Source of the DNA: Manduca sexta
Taxonomy: Eukaryota > Arthropoda > Insecta > Lepidoptera > Sphingidae
NCBI RefSeq assembly: GCF_014839805.1
Contig: NC_051138.1
Span: forward strand, 4,524,983 to 4,588,982
Direction of reading: 5' to 3'
DNA: 64,000 nucleotides
The position numbers and the translations under genes were made by a program. The notes beneath the pieces are model-generated. The model saw only the letters and a list, made by a program, of their open reading frames with translations, ran no database searches and was not told the origin of the DNA. Below are positions 24,550 through 36,240 of the stretch, piece after piece (the stretch's first letter is position 1; every line of letters begins with the position of its first letter).

Positions 24550-24665
24550 ATTTTTATATTCGTTGTAATAAAACTGTTTTTCGGATTTTATAGTTGTTTT
24601 TTATATTATAATTTTCTTTCGAAAAGCGATAAAATCCGAATTTTTATTATATTTCAATGTCTTCA
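24550..24665. repeat. Inverted pair of repeat F end fragments
   Basis: A minus-strand F end (AATAAAACTGTTTTTCGGAT, then ATTATAATTTTCTTTCGAA) is followed at once by a plus-strand F end (GCGATAAAATCCGAATTTTT, TTTCAATGTCT). The two arms share TCGGATTTTAT/ATAAAATCCGA and could fold back. Confidence 0.55.
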
Positions 24666-26475
24666 ATTGTTCATATGTTTAAGCATAAGAACTATTTTTC
24701 ATTGTCGTTTTATTGAAACTTTTTAATCAGCTATCCCTTGCAATGCTAGTTGTAAGTCTAAAAATGTACAGATGCGGCTTCCGTTTTATTATATGTTTTT
24801 CTATAATGAATCGAGATTTCACCTCACTAATGCAATCTACTGAAACAGCCATCTTAATATGCCGGTACCGTAGTAAATTCTACATTACTGAAATATAAAA
24901 AAATAAGTACTTAAACAAGCTTACAAATGATATTTTTCCTCAATCACCATGACGTACAAAAACGAATACGCGAGTGTCATCAGAAAAGAATAGTCCTTTT
25001 ACCAGTACAGTGAGAATGAAACTAACTAAAAACATTAAATCAAAGACGCCACTAAATAACGAGAAGCGTCACCATAAATACTTATTACGGCTTGAGAAAG
25101 ACAAAGGAGTTAAGTTAACATAATTTGAGCAACCTTTTGACCCCTTAGTATTAATAGCTTCATTATATTAATTGCTCAGTACCATATGAACGATAATACA
25201 TCAATGTTAGTCCCAAATGTGCCATTCTTTCAAGTTATGTTTTTCAAACACGTGTTATTGACATTTTGAAATTATTATTTTTGTAAAAGTAATTCTTAGA
25301 TGTGTATTTTAAAAATATGTTTTATTTTACTTGTAAATTCGTTTGATGTGACGTTTTTATATTCTTGAAATGAACGTTAAAAAAAATATTTATTTTATTT
25401 GAAGCAAATTATTTTTGTAAGTCAGTAAAATAAGAAAATAAACGGTTTTGTTTATTTTCATTGATCAATAAAGTGTGGCGGTATTGATTATTTACTTTAA
25501 GTTAATTAGAATACCACTCTGTACTTTTCTAAGTCAATGTAAATATTGTACCTACTATAATATGTAGTCTCGTGGGTAAACATAAATTTACAGACTTCAA
25601 AGAACACAAAACCTCCTATTATTTTGTTTAAAATGTAATGTATAACATAGCATTTTAATCTATTAAAGAACCTTGTCGTATATGTCGCTCCATACTTCTA
25701 CTTTCATTGGTACCTACACATTTGCCCTCATGCTTTTAAAATACTTTTGAGCCAAAACCTTTGCCAAAGATTCTTTACTAAGTATATAAGTCTGTAGTAA
25801 TATTATTTTAGCGTCTTCTAACGTTCTTCAAAGATGACTGTAAATAACTCAGTCGAATCAAATGCAGACTACGTTACAAAATAGTTTTTTCGCTTTAAAA
25901 ATTCGCGCTAAAGGGCACAGTTCATTCTTTAGTTATATTACTTTAATAACTCTGGAGACATAAGTTATTAATGATTTTGTACTTAATCAAAGACCTTTCT
26001 TCAAAATATAATTCTCTGAACATTCTTTGTCTAGAAATTTGAATAGCATTTCATATTATCTTCTTAAAAGGCATTGCTAGGTTATTAAAGTATTTCATAA
26101 TTTGTATTTATATTGATAAACTATGTCGTTATATTAAATTTGGAGATACGATCAGGCATCGATGTTTTATTGATGAGGCTTGGCAAAAGAAAGAAAAAAA
26201 TAATTTCATAAAACTACAAAGTACAAAAAAGACAATTTGGATGAAACAACAATAATAATTATCGTTTAAGAGCGATTGATCTCTCTTCATCCGATGTACA
26301 TGTTGTACCTATAAATCGGATGAAGAAAGATATTGCTAGTGTTATAAAAATACATGAAACTTTTGTGATATTTGGATGTTTGAAAAAAGTGAATGTGCAA
26401 ACCGTTGAATGGCTTCTACTATTAATTTAGGTGTAGAATAACAAATAAGATACTTCTACTGGTATTGAAAAGTTA
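24666..26475. other. AT-rich unique DNA, no gene recognised
   Basis: A 1.8 kb stretch without motif-bearing frames or recognisable repeat copies. At 26270-26330 a short direct repeat is visible (ATCTCTCTTCATCCGATGTA against TAAATCGGATGAAGAAAGAT, which also pair as an inverted repeat). Confidence 0.45.
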
Positions 26476-26645
26476 TTGACTGCCTCGGTGACATGGTCGT
26501 ATTACATGCGCGTAACGGCCACTGCTCTGCGGTCCCAGGTACGAACGCTGGGTCGGACAGAATAATAAGTGGATTTTTTGCTCACTATCAGCCGGCAGTC
26601 TGAAATTTGTGCCCGACACGGCGGTAGACTCGCCCCCTACCAATC

Positions 26646-28137
26646 TTCTTCTTCTTCTTGTAGTGCCTCTCCAACTAGTGAAGATTGGCGGTCAGCTCAG
26701 CATACTTTCTCTTGTCCTTTGCAAGGCGAAATATTTCTTCAGCGCTTGCAATCCCCGTCCACTCGCGGATGTTCCGTAACCACGATTTTTCCTTCGGCCG
26801 ATTTTTCTCTTACCTGCCACTTTTCCCATCATTATGAGCTGAAGGAACGCGTATCTGTCATGTCTTAGTACGTGTCCCAAATATGCAATTTTCCTTTTTT
26901 TGATAGTATTCAAAAGTTTGCGGTTTTGACCAATCTGCCGTAGGACTTCCTCATTGGTAACCTTCTGAGTCCAAGATATCGACATCAGACGTCTATAAGT
27001 CCACATCTCGAATGCTTCCAAACGTTTCCTGAGGTTTTCCTTGATGGTCCAGGCCTCACATCCGTATAGAAGCATTGGCCAGATGTAACACTGGAGCATG
27101 CGTATACGTAGTGCAGTTTTAAGACTACGGTTGCAAAGGACCTTTCTCATCTTACCGAAGGTACTGCGAGCGACTTCAATGCGAGTTTTTATTTCAATAT
27201 CGCTATTCCATTCCTCCGTAAGCCAGGTACCAAGGTATTTGTATTTTTTAACTTGTTCTAGTCTTTTACCAGATATCGTTACATATGGCTTTAGGTCACA
27301 ATTACTGGAAACTATCATTATCTTTGTTTTGTGTATGTTCATCCTGAGGCCAGCCCTTTCACTACACTCACTTACTCGATCGACAATGTTCTGGAGCTCT
27401 TTTTCTGTGGACGCTATGAGTACTGTATCATCGGCATATCTCAAATTGTTAATGAGACGACCGTTGACTTTAACACCGCAGTCTAGATCATTTAAAGCTT
27501 CTGTCATGATCGCCTCCGAATATATATTAAAAAGCGTCGGTGATAAGATACAACCCTGCCGCACTCCTCTTTTAATGTTGACTTCGTTGGATTCTTCGCC
27601 GTCAATCCTGACCGTAGCTCTTTGGTTCCAATACAGGTTTTGTATTATGCGGATGTCTCTTCCATCTAGTCCTATGTCTTTGAGCATTTCCAATAGACGA
27701 TCGTGCTGTACTCTGTCAAATGCCTTTTCGTAATCTATAAAACATAGGTAGACGTCTTGTTGCATATCTCTGCATTTTTGAACCAAAACCTGTAATGAGA
27801 ACAAGGCTTCTCTTGTGCCAACTCCAGCTCGGAATCCAAATTGGCTGTCACTGAGTTGTTCGTCACACTTAGCTTTTATCCGTTCATGTATAATGGATAG
27901 AAAAAGCTTTAGGATTTGACTCATGAGGCTAATTGTGCGATATTCCTCACATTTTTTTGCGTTTTTCTTCTTAGGGAGTGCAACAAAAGTCGACCTCAAC
28001 CAATCATCAGGTATTTGTCCAGTATTATAAATAAGGTTGAACAAGCTTACCAGTGCAACTAGGTGTTCTTCATCAATGAGTTTGAGCACTTCTATGTGCG
28101 CGTTGTCTGTTCCAACAGATTTTCCTGTTTTGGCACG
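26646..28137 (-). mobile_element. 5'-truncated RTE-type non-LTR retrotransposon
   Basis: A 1.49 kb minus-strand insert that carries the reverse transcriptase and C-terminal part but no endonuclease domain, so it is truncated at its 5' end (28137). The 3' end finishes in a short GAA-type microsatellite (TTCTTCTTCTTCTTG on the plus strand) instead of poly-A, a feature of RTE-like elements. The 10-bp duplication CCTACCAATC marks target-primed insertion into a SINE-A. The intact, perfectly matching duplication and nearly intact coding frame suggest a fairly recent insertion. Confidence 0.93.
26675..28137 (-). pseudogene. RTE-type reverse transcriptase, truncated and frameshifted
   Basis: The enzyme copies element RNA into DNA at a nicked chromosomal target. 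The minus-strand frame enters at the truncation point and shows the RT blocks in order: GKSVGTDN, PDDWLRSTFVALPKK, YRTISLMSQILKLF, FGFRAGVGTREALFSL, FIDYEKAFDRVQ (first catalytic aspartate), GVRQGCILSPTLFNIYSEA and LRYADDTVLIA (catalytic YADD). It continues with YKYLGTWL and a C-terminal RRLMSISWTQKVTNEEVL block. It is open for about 480 codons from RTE sequence; an upstream methionine at 28191 comes from SINE sequence and is not the native start. Near 26783-26790 a single frameshift moves the frame off the conserved end; the expected WLRNIREWTGIASAEEIF block lies in the neighbouring frame and reaches a stop at 26675-26677. Relatives include insect endonuclease-reverse transcriptases of the RTE clade. 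Confidence 0.92.
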
Positions 28138-28232
28138 CCTACCAATCATAGGATATAATACACTTGGCGAAAAGTGGTAGCCTGGGTACAACCCTGCCTA
28201 CCTCCTCGGGGATAAAGGCTTGATATGTGTGT

Positions 28233-29799
28233 GTTTTCACAATTCTCATCGAAGTACAGGTAGTTGGGACTCAAACACGTGTGAAGGTAGTTTACAAAAT
28301 AAAAATGTCACGTCACTTGCATGGCGTCAAAGGGCAGGCACAGCCGTTGAGAACAGGCGGGGCTTTGTTGTGCATAGATTTTTGTCGACATCAGAACTTT
28401 TATGGTATATATAAATTCAAACTACATTTTTATAAGTACCCATTTACACTACATTCTTGATATTTTTACTGACTTCATTAAAAATACAAATTAAAACAAA
28501 AAAGGGTTGATCAATTTACGAATGTATTCATTGGGAAATTATAATTTTGTGTGTGTTCAAGTGACGCTGTATTCGTCAACAATGTAAAAGGCTAAGCTCT
28601 TGCTTTTTAGATGCCCTGTTTTTTCATATATTCCACTAAGTGGTCCATCTATCCATTGTTATTTTGATATCATGATTGTATATGGATAGTATAGGTTTAT
28701 GATCACTTATCATTATATAACCCAAATTAACATTTGAAAAATAAACCTAAGTTTCAAAAAGACAAGAGAAAATAAAATTATTCAAGTATTCCAAAATAAA
28801 TTAGCAACTTTGATCATTGTTGAATTTATACATTACGTAGATCAGTTTTCATTCGAATTTGACAAAGCAAACAGATTACATGAAAATTTAATGAATTGCT
28901 TAAGTTATTGTAAATTTTATATTAAATATGGAATTAAAATGAGTATAGATGAAAACAAATGTTAAGCTTCTACAACACTCAGAATAATACTAAGAAAATA
29001 GTTTGTTTTTACTCTCCGTTCACAGAAAATACTCCCAATAAAAATGCATGTTTTGTTATCATAAAACCACAAACAGCATTTATTAGAAATACATTACGAA
29101 ATGCAACGAAAATAAAATTTTAATAACTCGTCTAGACCGACATTTATAGAAAGCGATTTTTGCTTATCCAATCCTAAGTTTTCCACTTAAGAAGTCAACA
29201 TTGATCGGCGAACGGTTTATTGACGGCATGTTTGAGTCGGTGCATTCGCCGAATTCATTTCTCTTGTTTAGACTCAATCACATTCGACATGATAAAACGG
29301 TAAATAAAAACAATAATGAACCAACTTCATCGGGCAAATATTTGCGAGTCTGCAAAGTGGAAGACGAAATAATGACTAAGTTTCACTACGTACGCAGAAC
29401 TTTCGCCAACCAGAGTTACGATTGTTGGAACTGCTAACTTTCGGTGCCGGTTTTATACTTTTTTTATTATATTTATTTTAGCAGCAGACTACATTGTTGT
29501 ATGGAATGCGAATGAATAAAATATATTTTATAGAAGTGTTGATATTTTACGTTACAAAGTACATACTGAATGTAATATTCAGATATAAAAAATCGATTGC
29601 ATAGTACAGAGATATCAGCTGTAAAGTATGAAATGTTGATTTTTAATAACGTGCTCCGCGTCGCACGTACTCCTTTTATTTTATTTTATTGTTTACTATT
29701 TAAATACAATAATCGTAGTATAACTGAGTGTGTAGGCTGAGCCAAGGAAGTAACACAAACATATACTTACATACGATAATATATACTTATATACTTCAT
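28233..29799. other. AT-rich unique DNA, no gene recognised
   Basis: Short frames only (28220-28460, 29201-29437), without motifs or splice context. Confidence 0.45.
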
Positions 29800-29905
29800 A
29801 AAGGTCGCCGGATGCGAGCCGCTTCCAATAGATCGATATGGAAATCTTGGAGGAGGCCTATGTTCAGCAGTGGGCATCCTGCGACTGATATGATTTACCT
29901 AAAAT
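29800..29905 (+). mobile_element. LINE 3'-tail remnant
   Basis: Reads GATATGGAAATCTTGGAGGA and GGCCTATGTTCAGCAGTGGG. This corresponds to the WKSLEEAYVQQW-like end of RTE-type polyproteins followed by a GA(C/T)TGATATGAT tail. Only the last coding codons and the terminus survive, in degraded form. Confidence 0.6.
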
Positions 29906-30796
29906 TTTAACCTACCCATTAAAATCATTATACAGCCAGCTAAATGTCGTACAACCTTTTTTATATATCACTATTATTTTATAAATGCACAAACTATCTA
30001 AATACAAGAAATTTGTTGATACATAATACTTAAGAGCTAAACTACATACCTAAATTATAATACAAGACTTCCTACTAACAAAGAGATTATGACCCGGTCA
30101 CTTATGGTACTTTATGTAAACTTTCTGAGAGTAATATGGACTTAAGTCGGTTGTCTTGTTGCCATCAATCTCATCAAATGGGCGAGGTATTACGAAGTTA
30201 GCCCCTCGCACAAAGCCCAAGAGGTCACTTCCTCTTATAGTTAATTATAATAATTGGCAAAAGGGTCCAGCGCTAACGTTCAGGATGCTCATATTGCTGC
30301 ATATATTGAAAATTGTTAGACAAATTGATTTATTTAATTAAATTGAAATTGTTATTGTGAATTAGAATCAGTGTCGTAAATTTAAATTTTGAACTTTGTC
30401 TATTTTAGGAGCCATGATCAAATCTATTCATAAATTTAATTTATTGCACTCCACAATTGTTAAAATATAGGTTTTACAAATTAAGGCAAATACATAATCG
30501 TGGAGTACATATCATAGAAAAGGGGGTGAAAACACTCATATCTATATATAAAAAATAATATTTGTATGTATGTTCTCTATGGACTCCAGAATGGTAGGAA
30601 CGATGATAATGAAATTTTTAGCTAATCAGATTAGACCAACGAGTGATCCTATGAATTTTAGTAGCGATCGGACCACCAGAAGACATCTGGCTATAGATTA
30701 TTAATTCTACCTATGCAAAGCCCAGGTGGGCCACTAATTTATTATAGCCGATTAATAGTAGTATAGAAAATAGTCATACCTACATAATAGTATAAT

Positions 30797-31100
30797 ATGA
30801 GCACTGTATTATATACTGCCCCACTGCTAGGCACGGACCTCCTCTACTACTGAGAGTGGTTAGGGCTTAGTCTACGCTGGCCAAGTGGAGATTGACTTGA
30901 CACATGCTCAAATTTCCTATAGACAAGTTTTTAGATATGTAGGTTTACGCACGATGTTTTCCTTTACCGTTAAAGGATGCAGTAATTTACAAAGAATTTA
31001 CACATAATAATAGAAAAGAGGTGTGTGCCCTTGAGATTTGAACCTGAGGACATTCGTCTCAACAGTCCGTCCCACACCCAACTAAGCTATCGCCGCTTTG
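30797..31100 (-). mobile_element. SINE-B copy, full length, minus strand
   Basis: Runs from CACTGTATTATATACTGCCC through CTACTACTGAGAGTGGTTAG, CGATGTTTTCCTTTACCGTT and TGAGATTTGAACCTGAGGAC (B-box side) to CCAACTAAGCTATCGCCGC, the complement of the GATAGCCTAGTTGG A-box-like head. Confidence 0.85.
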
Positions 31101-34100
31101 AGAGAAAAAAAAATAAATCGACATGAAAACAATCAATTTTCTCCGATCGTAAACCAATCCGTAACGGTAATGAAAATGTCGAAGACATTACTACACAGCA
31201 AATAACCAATTTGGAAAGCATTACCATTACGAAGCTAGTTAAGAACCGAATGGCATTTCAAATTTAATTACAAACACATGTAATTGTTCGTAAATTCGCT
31301 ATTTTATCTATTTCCTACCGACAATGTTGAGATAGATTGACTCGTAAACTAATTACCTGTACCAGACCCTTCATTTATGTTCCATAACTTAATTATGCAT
31401 TCTAACTGAGGATATACACAATATACCGTGACCTCTAGTATATTGAGCGATGTCCTCGTTTATTGAAATTTACAAGCGACGTCAGAGGTCACGTACGCTG
31501 GTTGGTTCCTTTGTATTACTGTATTGTGTAAAGATGGCTTCATCTGTATTGTTGTAGTTTAATATACCTTTCTTTGGTAATAAAGAGCTCTATTTAACAT
31601 TCGCGTTCAAAATAAAACAGCGTGTTGTTGTAGCTGATAATCATCATCATCGGCCACATAAAATCCACTGGTGAACAGGCAGGGAGGGGAGGCGGGGCTA
31701 CCCCCCTCCACGTCTTCTAAAAATTCTCAGACGGACCTATTGAAAGTGGACTGCATTCAGCTGATAATAAGGTTTATAAAATGTTAGCTAATTAGGAACT
31801 CGAAGATATATATAACCTAAAATTAAGACAAGCGTTGGTAATAGTAAAAAACATTAAAACTCCAATCTAATTTTGATGCAGGTATATATTCCTAAGTTAA
31901 TGTGAACAGGAGCAAATAATGTCTTATGTAGTTTGGAAGACGTATTTAAACATATTAGGTATCGCCTCGCACGAGAGAGGTTGTAAAGTCAATTATTCCG
32001 AAGCAGTTGAATACGCATACGTTAGCATAAGAGCACTTAGGGTCTCGTTGAAAACTAATAAATTTGTGAAATTGCCAATAACGGGTCTACTTGATGTGAA
32101 ATCACATTTGCAAAAGATTATCCTTTGAGTCTAAGATGAAGGCATTGTACCTGAAGGCGTTGTAATTGGTTTAAGAATTGAAATTTGACTTCAAGTTTCT
32201 ACGAAGGAATATTAGGATAAGGATTCTGCAAAAATAAGTCTTACTTACACCCTACAAATATATTTATTTGTATTAGAAAATATCTCTGCGATAGACTTAA
32301 ATATGACTCGCATTAAAAAGAAGGTAATAGATTTCATTTTAAAAATATTTCCTTGCGAGTTATAAAATATTTGATTTGCAAGAAAAGATACAGACAGTGA
32401 AATATTATTATTGCTTGATACAACAGGTTTTTATTATTCTTTTGTTAAAAATACATTGTTAAGTTTTTTAAGAATAAAGAACCTTATGTTACATCATCTT
32501 TTTAAAGCCACTCAACAAAATCATATTTCCAAATAACTGAATCAAACAAACGAATCGTAAACCAATACGCTATTTAATATTGTAAACAACGAATGCAAAT
32601 ACTTTGAAAGCAATGAATAAAATACCATTTCATTATCCCTAGAACACATCAAATGGGAATTATAAAGGTTTTTCGTCTAAACAACGAAGCCGCATAATCA
32701 TTAAAATGGTTCGCTCTGAATGGCGTTTTTTCTAGATGTCTGGTAATATGTTGATATTTTGCCGGAAAACTTTTAATGTATGCCCGTTTCGCCAGTGAAT
32801 AGGGAGCAGAGGGAATGTGGGTGGCGGGTGGAACTTGCTCTGTCGATTCCAGAAGCTTGAAGAACTAATTTAACTGCGTCCCCTAACTGCCACTTCAATA
32901 AATTTTAAATTAGTTATATATATCGCTTTCTCTAATACAAATCGTGGTTTGCTATAGGTAATTTTATGTTGTAAGTTTTGTGTTAAATTATCTTTGTTCG
33001 CATATTCAAATCATTTTAAATTCTGTATACAAAATATGAAGGTTACACGAAGAAAATCTTCTTATGATATGAATACAAAACTTTATTAAGTTAAACATAA
33101 TTTCAACTTTAGTAACACGAAAGATCATCCATTTGCAGCAAAGACATACTAATATCAACATTTTCGTAGCAATTTCGCAAAATGATATCTGCATTGGTGT
33201 CAAGGTAGTTCTCCTAATTAGACGGCCGACTTCGCGCAATGCATGTTAACGAGTGACATTTGCATTCGAATCTCCCGGATCACCTCCCTAAGGAATGTTC
33301 ACACTCTACGGGTGTGCCGGGATCAGTGACCGAGAACTTAGTGTAGTGTACATTTAGGTTATCTTTTTAAATAAGTATAACATCGATTCCAGCTAACAAA
33401 CGATATTTAAAAAATTTTGGTGTTAAATTTTACGGATTGATTTTTAATAATTCGAACTTTGTCATTTTGAAGGGCAGATTTGAAAGACAGGGCATTAGAA
33501 TTTATTTTCATATATTTTTCATTATAATTACAATAATTTTTGGCAATTAAATTTATTCTTGAATAAGTCAACTATTGTACGAAACTTCATGTATTTAAAC
33601 TTTTTTTTATTACAATAATCATAAATTATACATCGATTTTAAATTTTTATCCAAACTCTTACTACTCATTTATTATACACACAATGTATTTTTTTTATAT
33701 TCTATTATTTAAATAACATAATCTCCTACATCTGTCAAACGAATTCTAAAGTGTTTGGCAAGTGTAACATCCACGTAACAACGGCAGAGTGGGGTTGAAG
33801 CAACTGTCAAAATCACCACGTGATCATTACACCGGGGAATGAGTCGGAAAATGAGCGCTCACGGATAATTGGCGTCCCGGAATGAATTTGTGATTCTGTA
33901 ATGTGATATTTTGATGAGGTGCGGATGACGTTGTCTTAGTTGTTTGGATTGTTTACGTATGGACATATGGGGGATGATTTGGCTTTCCCTCATTTGTAAT
34001 TGAGTGGAGACAAAGTATAGTAAATAGTAATAGAATATGTTTATCGCGTTCTGATTTTTGTGGTAAACATCTCTCAACATTCAAAATCAGTTTTATATAT

Positions 34101-34370
34101 TTCTGAATAACACGAGTAAACCACTGGCTTGACGTATGCGCAATTTTCCATTAACAGTAACACCACCCAGAACTTGAATTAGGAATGAACTACTGCACCA
34201 TGCACATTATCCCAATACGGTACACGTTAACACTTACATTGTCTAAACGACTGACGAAACTTTTTGTCTATTAAATATAATAATACAAAAACTTTGACAC
34301 GCCGATAAGTATTTCGGAGATAGATTGTAATGGTACCCAGACGGAATCTTCCAAAATTACCACTTAATTA
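31101..34370. other. AT-rich DNA with one LINE-tail trace
   Basis: About 31638-31745 contains AATCATCATCATCGGCCACA and CCACTGGTGAACAGGCAGG, a reversed LINE/SINE end with an ATC microsatellite. The remainder shows no repeat copy and no convincing exon; frames at 31919-32128 and 33006-33239 lack motifs. Confidence 0.45.
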
Positions 34371-34382
34371 ATTATACTACAT

Positions 34383-34710
34383 GAAAGCGGCGATAGCCTA
34401 GTTGGGTGTGGAACGGACTGCGAAGACGAATGTCCGCAGGTTCAAATCCCAAGGGCACACACCTCTGACTTTTCTAAAATCATGTGTGTATTCATTGTGA
34501 ATTTATCGTTCGCTTTAACGGTGAAGGAAAACATCGTGAGGAAACCTGCACATCTGAGAAGTTCTCTATAGGAATTTCGAAGGTTTGTGAAGTCTACCAA
34601 TCCGCACTAGGCCAGCGTGGTGGACTAAGGCCTAATCCCTCTCAGTAGTAGAGGAGGCCCGTGCTCAGCAGTGGGCGAGTATATAATACAGGGCTGATAT
34701 TATTATTATT
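34383..34710 (+). mobile_element. SINE-B copy, full length with 12-bp target duplication
   Basis: Best-preserved copy. Head GCGGCGATAGCCTAGTTGGG (A-box-like), CGCAGGTTCAAATCCCAAGG (B-box-like), body CTTTAACGGTGAAGGAAAAC, AGTCTACCAATCCGCACTAG and GGACTAAGGCCTAATCCCTC, end TGCTCAGCAGTGGGCGAGTA, and an ATT microsatellite tail. ATTATACTACAT occurs at 34371-34382 and again at 34711-34722, marking the insertion. The tRNA-like head would carry an internal RNA polymerase III promoter, and mobilisation would need a partner LINE. Confidence 0.93.
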
Positions 34711-34722
34711 ATTATACTACAT

Positions 34723-35378
34723 ATTTCTAAACTAATCGTAACCAAATAAAACCACAAAAAGAAATGCTCATGCACAAATGAGAGGTTACATTTAACCGTT
34801 TCTCGGCAATTGTGCAGAGCTCTCCACGGCCCCTCGTCGAAAGCGTTATATTATCAAAACATGCATTGTTTAAACCGGTATCTGTTTTCGTGGGGCTCAT
34901 GTTTTCGAAACGTGCGTACCCTTGACGAATAAAAGGGCATTTCAACGCGGAACGTTGCTGAAAGGGTAACTTACAAAGCCTTTTTACAATACTTTCCGGC
35001 AGGCATATGCCGAATGGACCCTCTTGGTGGTCTTAATAAACAGTACTGTGTTCTAAGTAATTATTTCGGCATGTTTTCATGCGTATAAATTTATTTTTGA
35101 GACGGGTTTTTTAATTTTCTGCTGTTAAAATTTGTAACCATTGCGGAAAATGTTAATTGCGCACAGGTCTCATGAATTTGTTTTAATTGTTTTTATTACT
35201 TAAAGCAACACAATGTTAGAAATATAGTTTTTTATTTAATTTTTGGTTTAATTTTATTGTATAATGAACATTTGTAGCGCAGCAGACTTTGGTCGCCATT
35301 TATGAGCGTGGGTCGTGGGTGTTTTCTCTGCACCGAGACAATTATATACGTCATACATTATATGAGAATTTTATATGA
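34723..35378. other. Unique DNA, nothing recognised
   Basis: No repeat copy or coding motif recognised. Confidence 0.45.
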
Positions 35379-35640
35379 CACTCACAAGCCTTCTATCCTC
35401 GAAAAGGTAGACAGAGGCGCAACTAGTTCACCTACTTTCCACCGTATGCATTCCGTCACATGACATGATAAGAGGCGAGCCTTTCACCATATTGGGCACA
35501 AATTCCAAACTCCATGCTTGTACTGAATAGAAAAACCCAATATCACTGCGCGACCAGGGTATCGAACCCGAAACCTCAGCACTACAGTCGTACCGTTATA
35601 CAATTACGCCACCGAGGCAGTCAGGCAGGCAGAGTATTTG
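35379..35640 (-). mobile_element. SINE-A copy, full length, minus strand
   Basis: From CACTCACAAGCCTTCTATCC through GAGGCGAGCCTTTCACCATA, GGTATCGAACCCGAAACCTC (complement of the B-box-like block) and TACGCCACCGAGGCAGTCAG, the complement of the 5' start. Confidence 0.85.
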
Positions 35641-35698
35641 TATTAATCCTGAGTGTTATAAGATCAAAAATTCAAAGTTATCCATTGGTACCTACAGT

Positions 35699-35840
35699 AC
35701 CTGTATTTTCTATAAGGAATGTGAAGTCTGCCACCCGTACTAGGCCAGCATGCTGGACTAAGGCTTAACCCTACTTAGTACTAGAGGAGGCCCAGCAATT
35801 GGACAGTATATTATACAGTGCTGATATTTTTTTAATATTA
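35699..35840 (+). mobile_element. SINE-B copy, 5'-truncated
   Basis: Retains CTATAAGGAATGTGAAGTCT, CGTACTAGGCCAGCATGCTG, CTAGAGGAGGCCCAGCAATT and the TATTATACAGTGCTGATATT end. It lies 60 bp from the SINE-A copy. Confidence 0.75.
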
Positions 35841-36039
35841 TCTTATTCTGAAGATACAGGATAGGGCACTATATATAATAAAGTATTTTCCTAGCTTGTT
35901 TACAAGGTCCTATAATATTGACTTATATCGGAAAAATTGGATTAAAAATTTGCATGTTGCTAAGAAAAGAAAATACTCTTTCATTCGGAATAATTGAAAA
36001 TTTTACGGAAATTTTATTTTATATGACATATATAATACT

Positions 36040-36240
36040 ATCTTTTGCTTGCTGCTTCACCCTCGTGTAGGAGTTTTTCGGGATTAAAATCCCACTATAT
36101 ATTTTCCGGGATAGATAGTAGCCTATAACCTTCCTATGGTCTTAAACCGTCTTCATACCAAATTCCATAACAATCCGTTCAGTAGATTTTGAAAAAATCG
36201 ATAACATACAGACAGGCAGAAAACGAGAATTTGTTTTCTA
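36040..36240 (+). repeat. Repeat C copy
   Basis: TCTTTTGCTTGCTGCTTCAC, GTTTTTCGGGATTAAAATCC, GGGATAGATAGTAGCCTATA, AACAATCCGTTCAGTAGATT and CATACAGACAGGCAGAAAAC. Confidence 0.8.

Larger units (their letters stand above)
26476..28232 (+). mobile_element. SINE-A copy split by an RTE insertion
   Basis: The 5' part (26476-26645) reads GACTGCCTCGGTGACATGGT, GCTCTGCGGTCCCAGGTACG, CAGTCTGAAATTTGTGCCCG, GGCGGTAGACTCGCCCCCTA. The 3' part (28138-28232) resumes with CACTTGGCGAAAAGTGGTAG, AACCCTGCCTACCTCCTCGG and GGATAAAGGCTTGATATGTG. Joined without the insert, they give one normal SINE-A. CCTACCAATC occurs at both borders (26636-26645, 28138-28147). Confidence 0.9.

Noticed and set aside
27098..27733. 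A 211-codon plus-strand open frame
   Set aside because: Antisense shadow of the RTE reverse transcriptase; its sequence is hydrophobic nonsense with no motif.
28138..28191. A methionine start for the reverse transcriptase at 28191
   Set aside because: The sequence from 28138 to 28191 belongs to the host SINE-A, beyond the target-site duplication, so the first 17 or so residues are not retrotransposon protein.
34383..34460. A tRNA gene
   Set aside because: The A- and B-box-like blocks belong to SINE-B heads repeated many times in the window, and no complete cloverleaf with an acceptor stem is formed. The same holds for the SINE-A heads.
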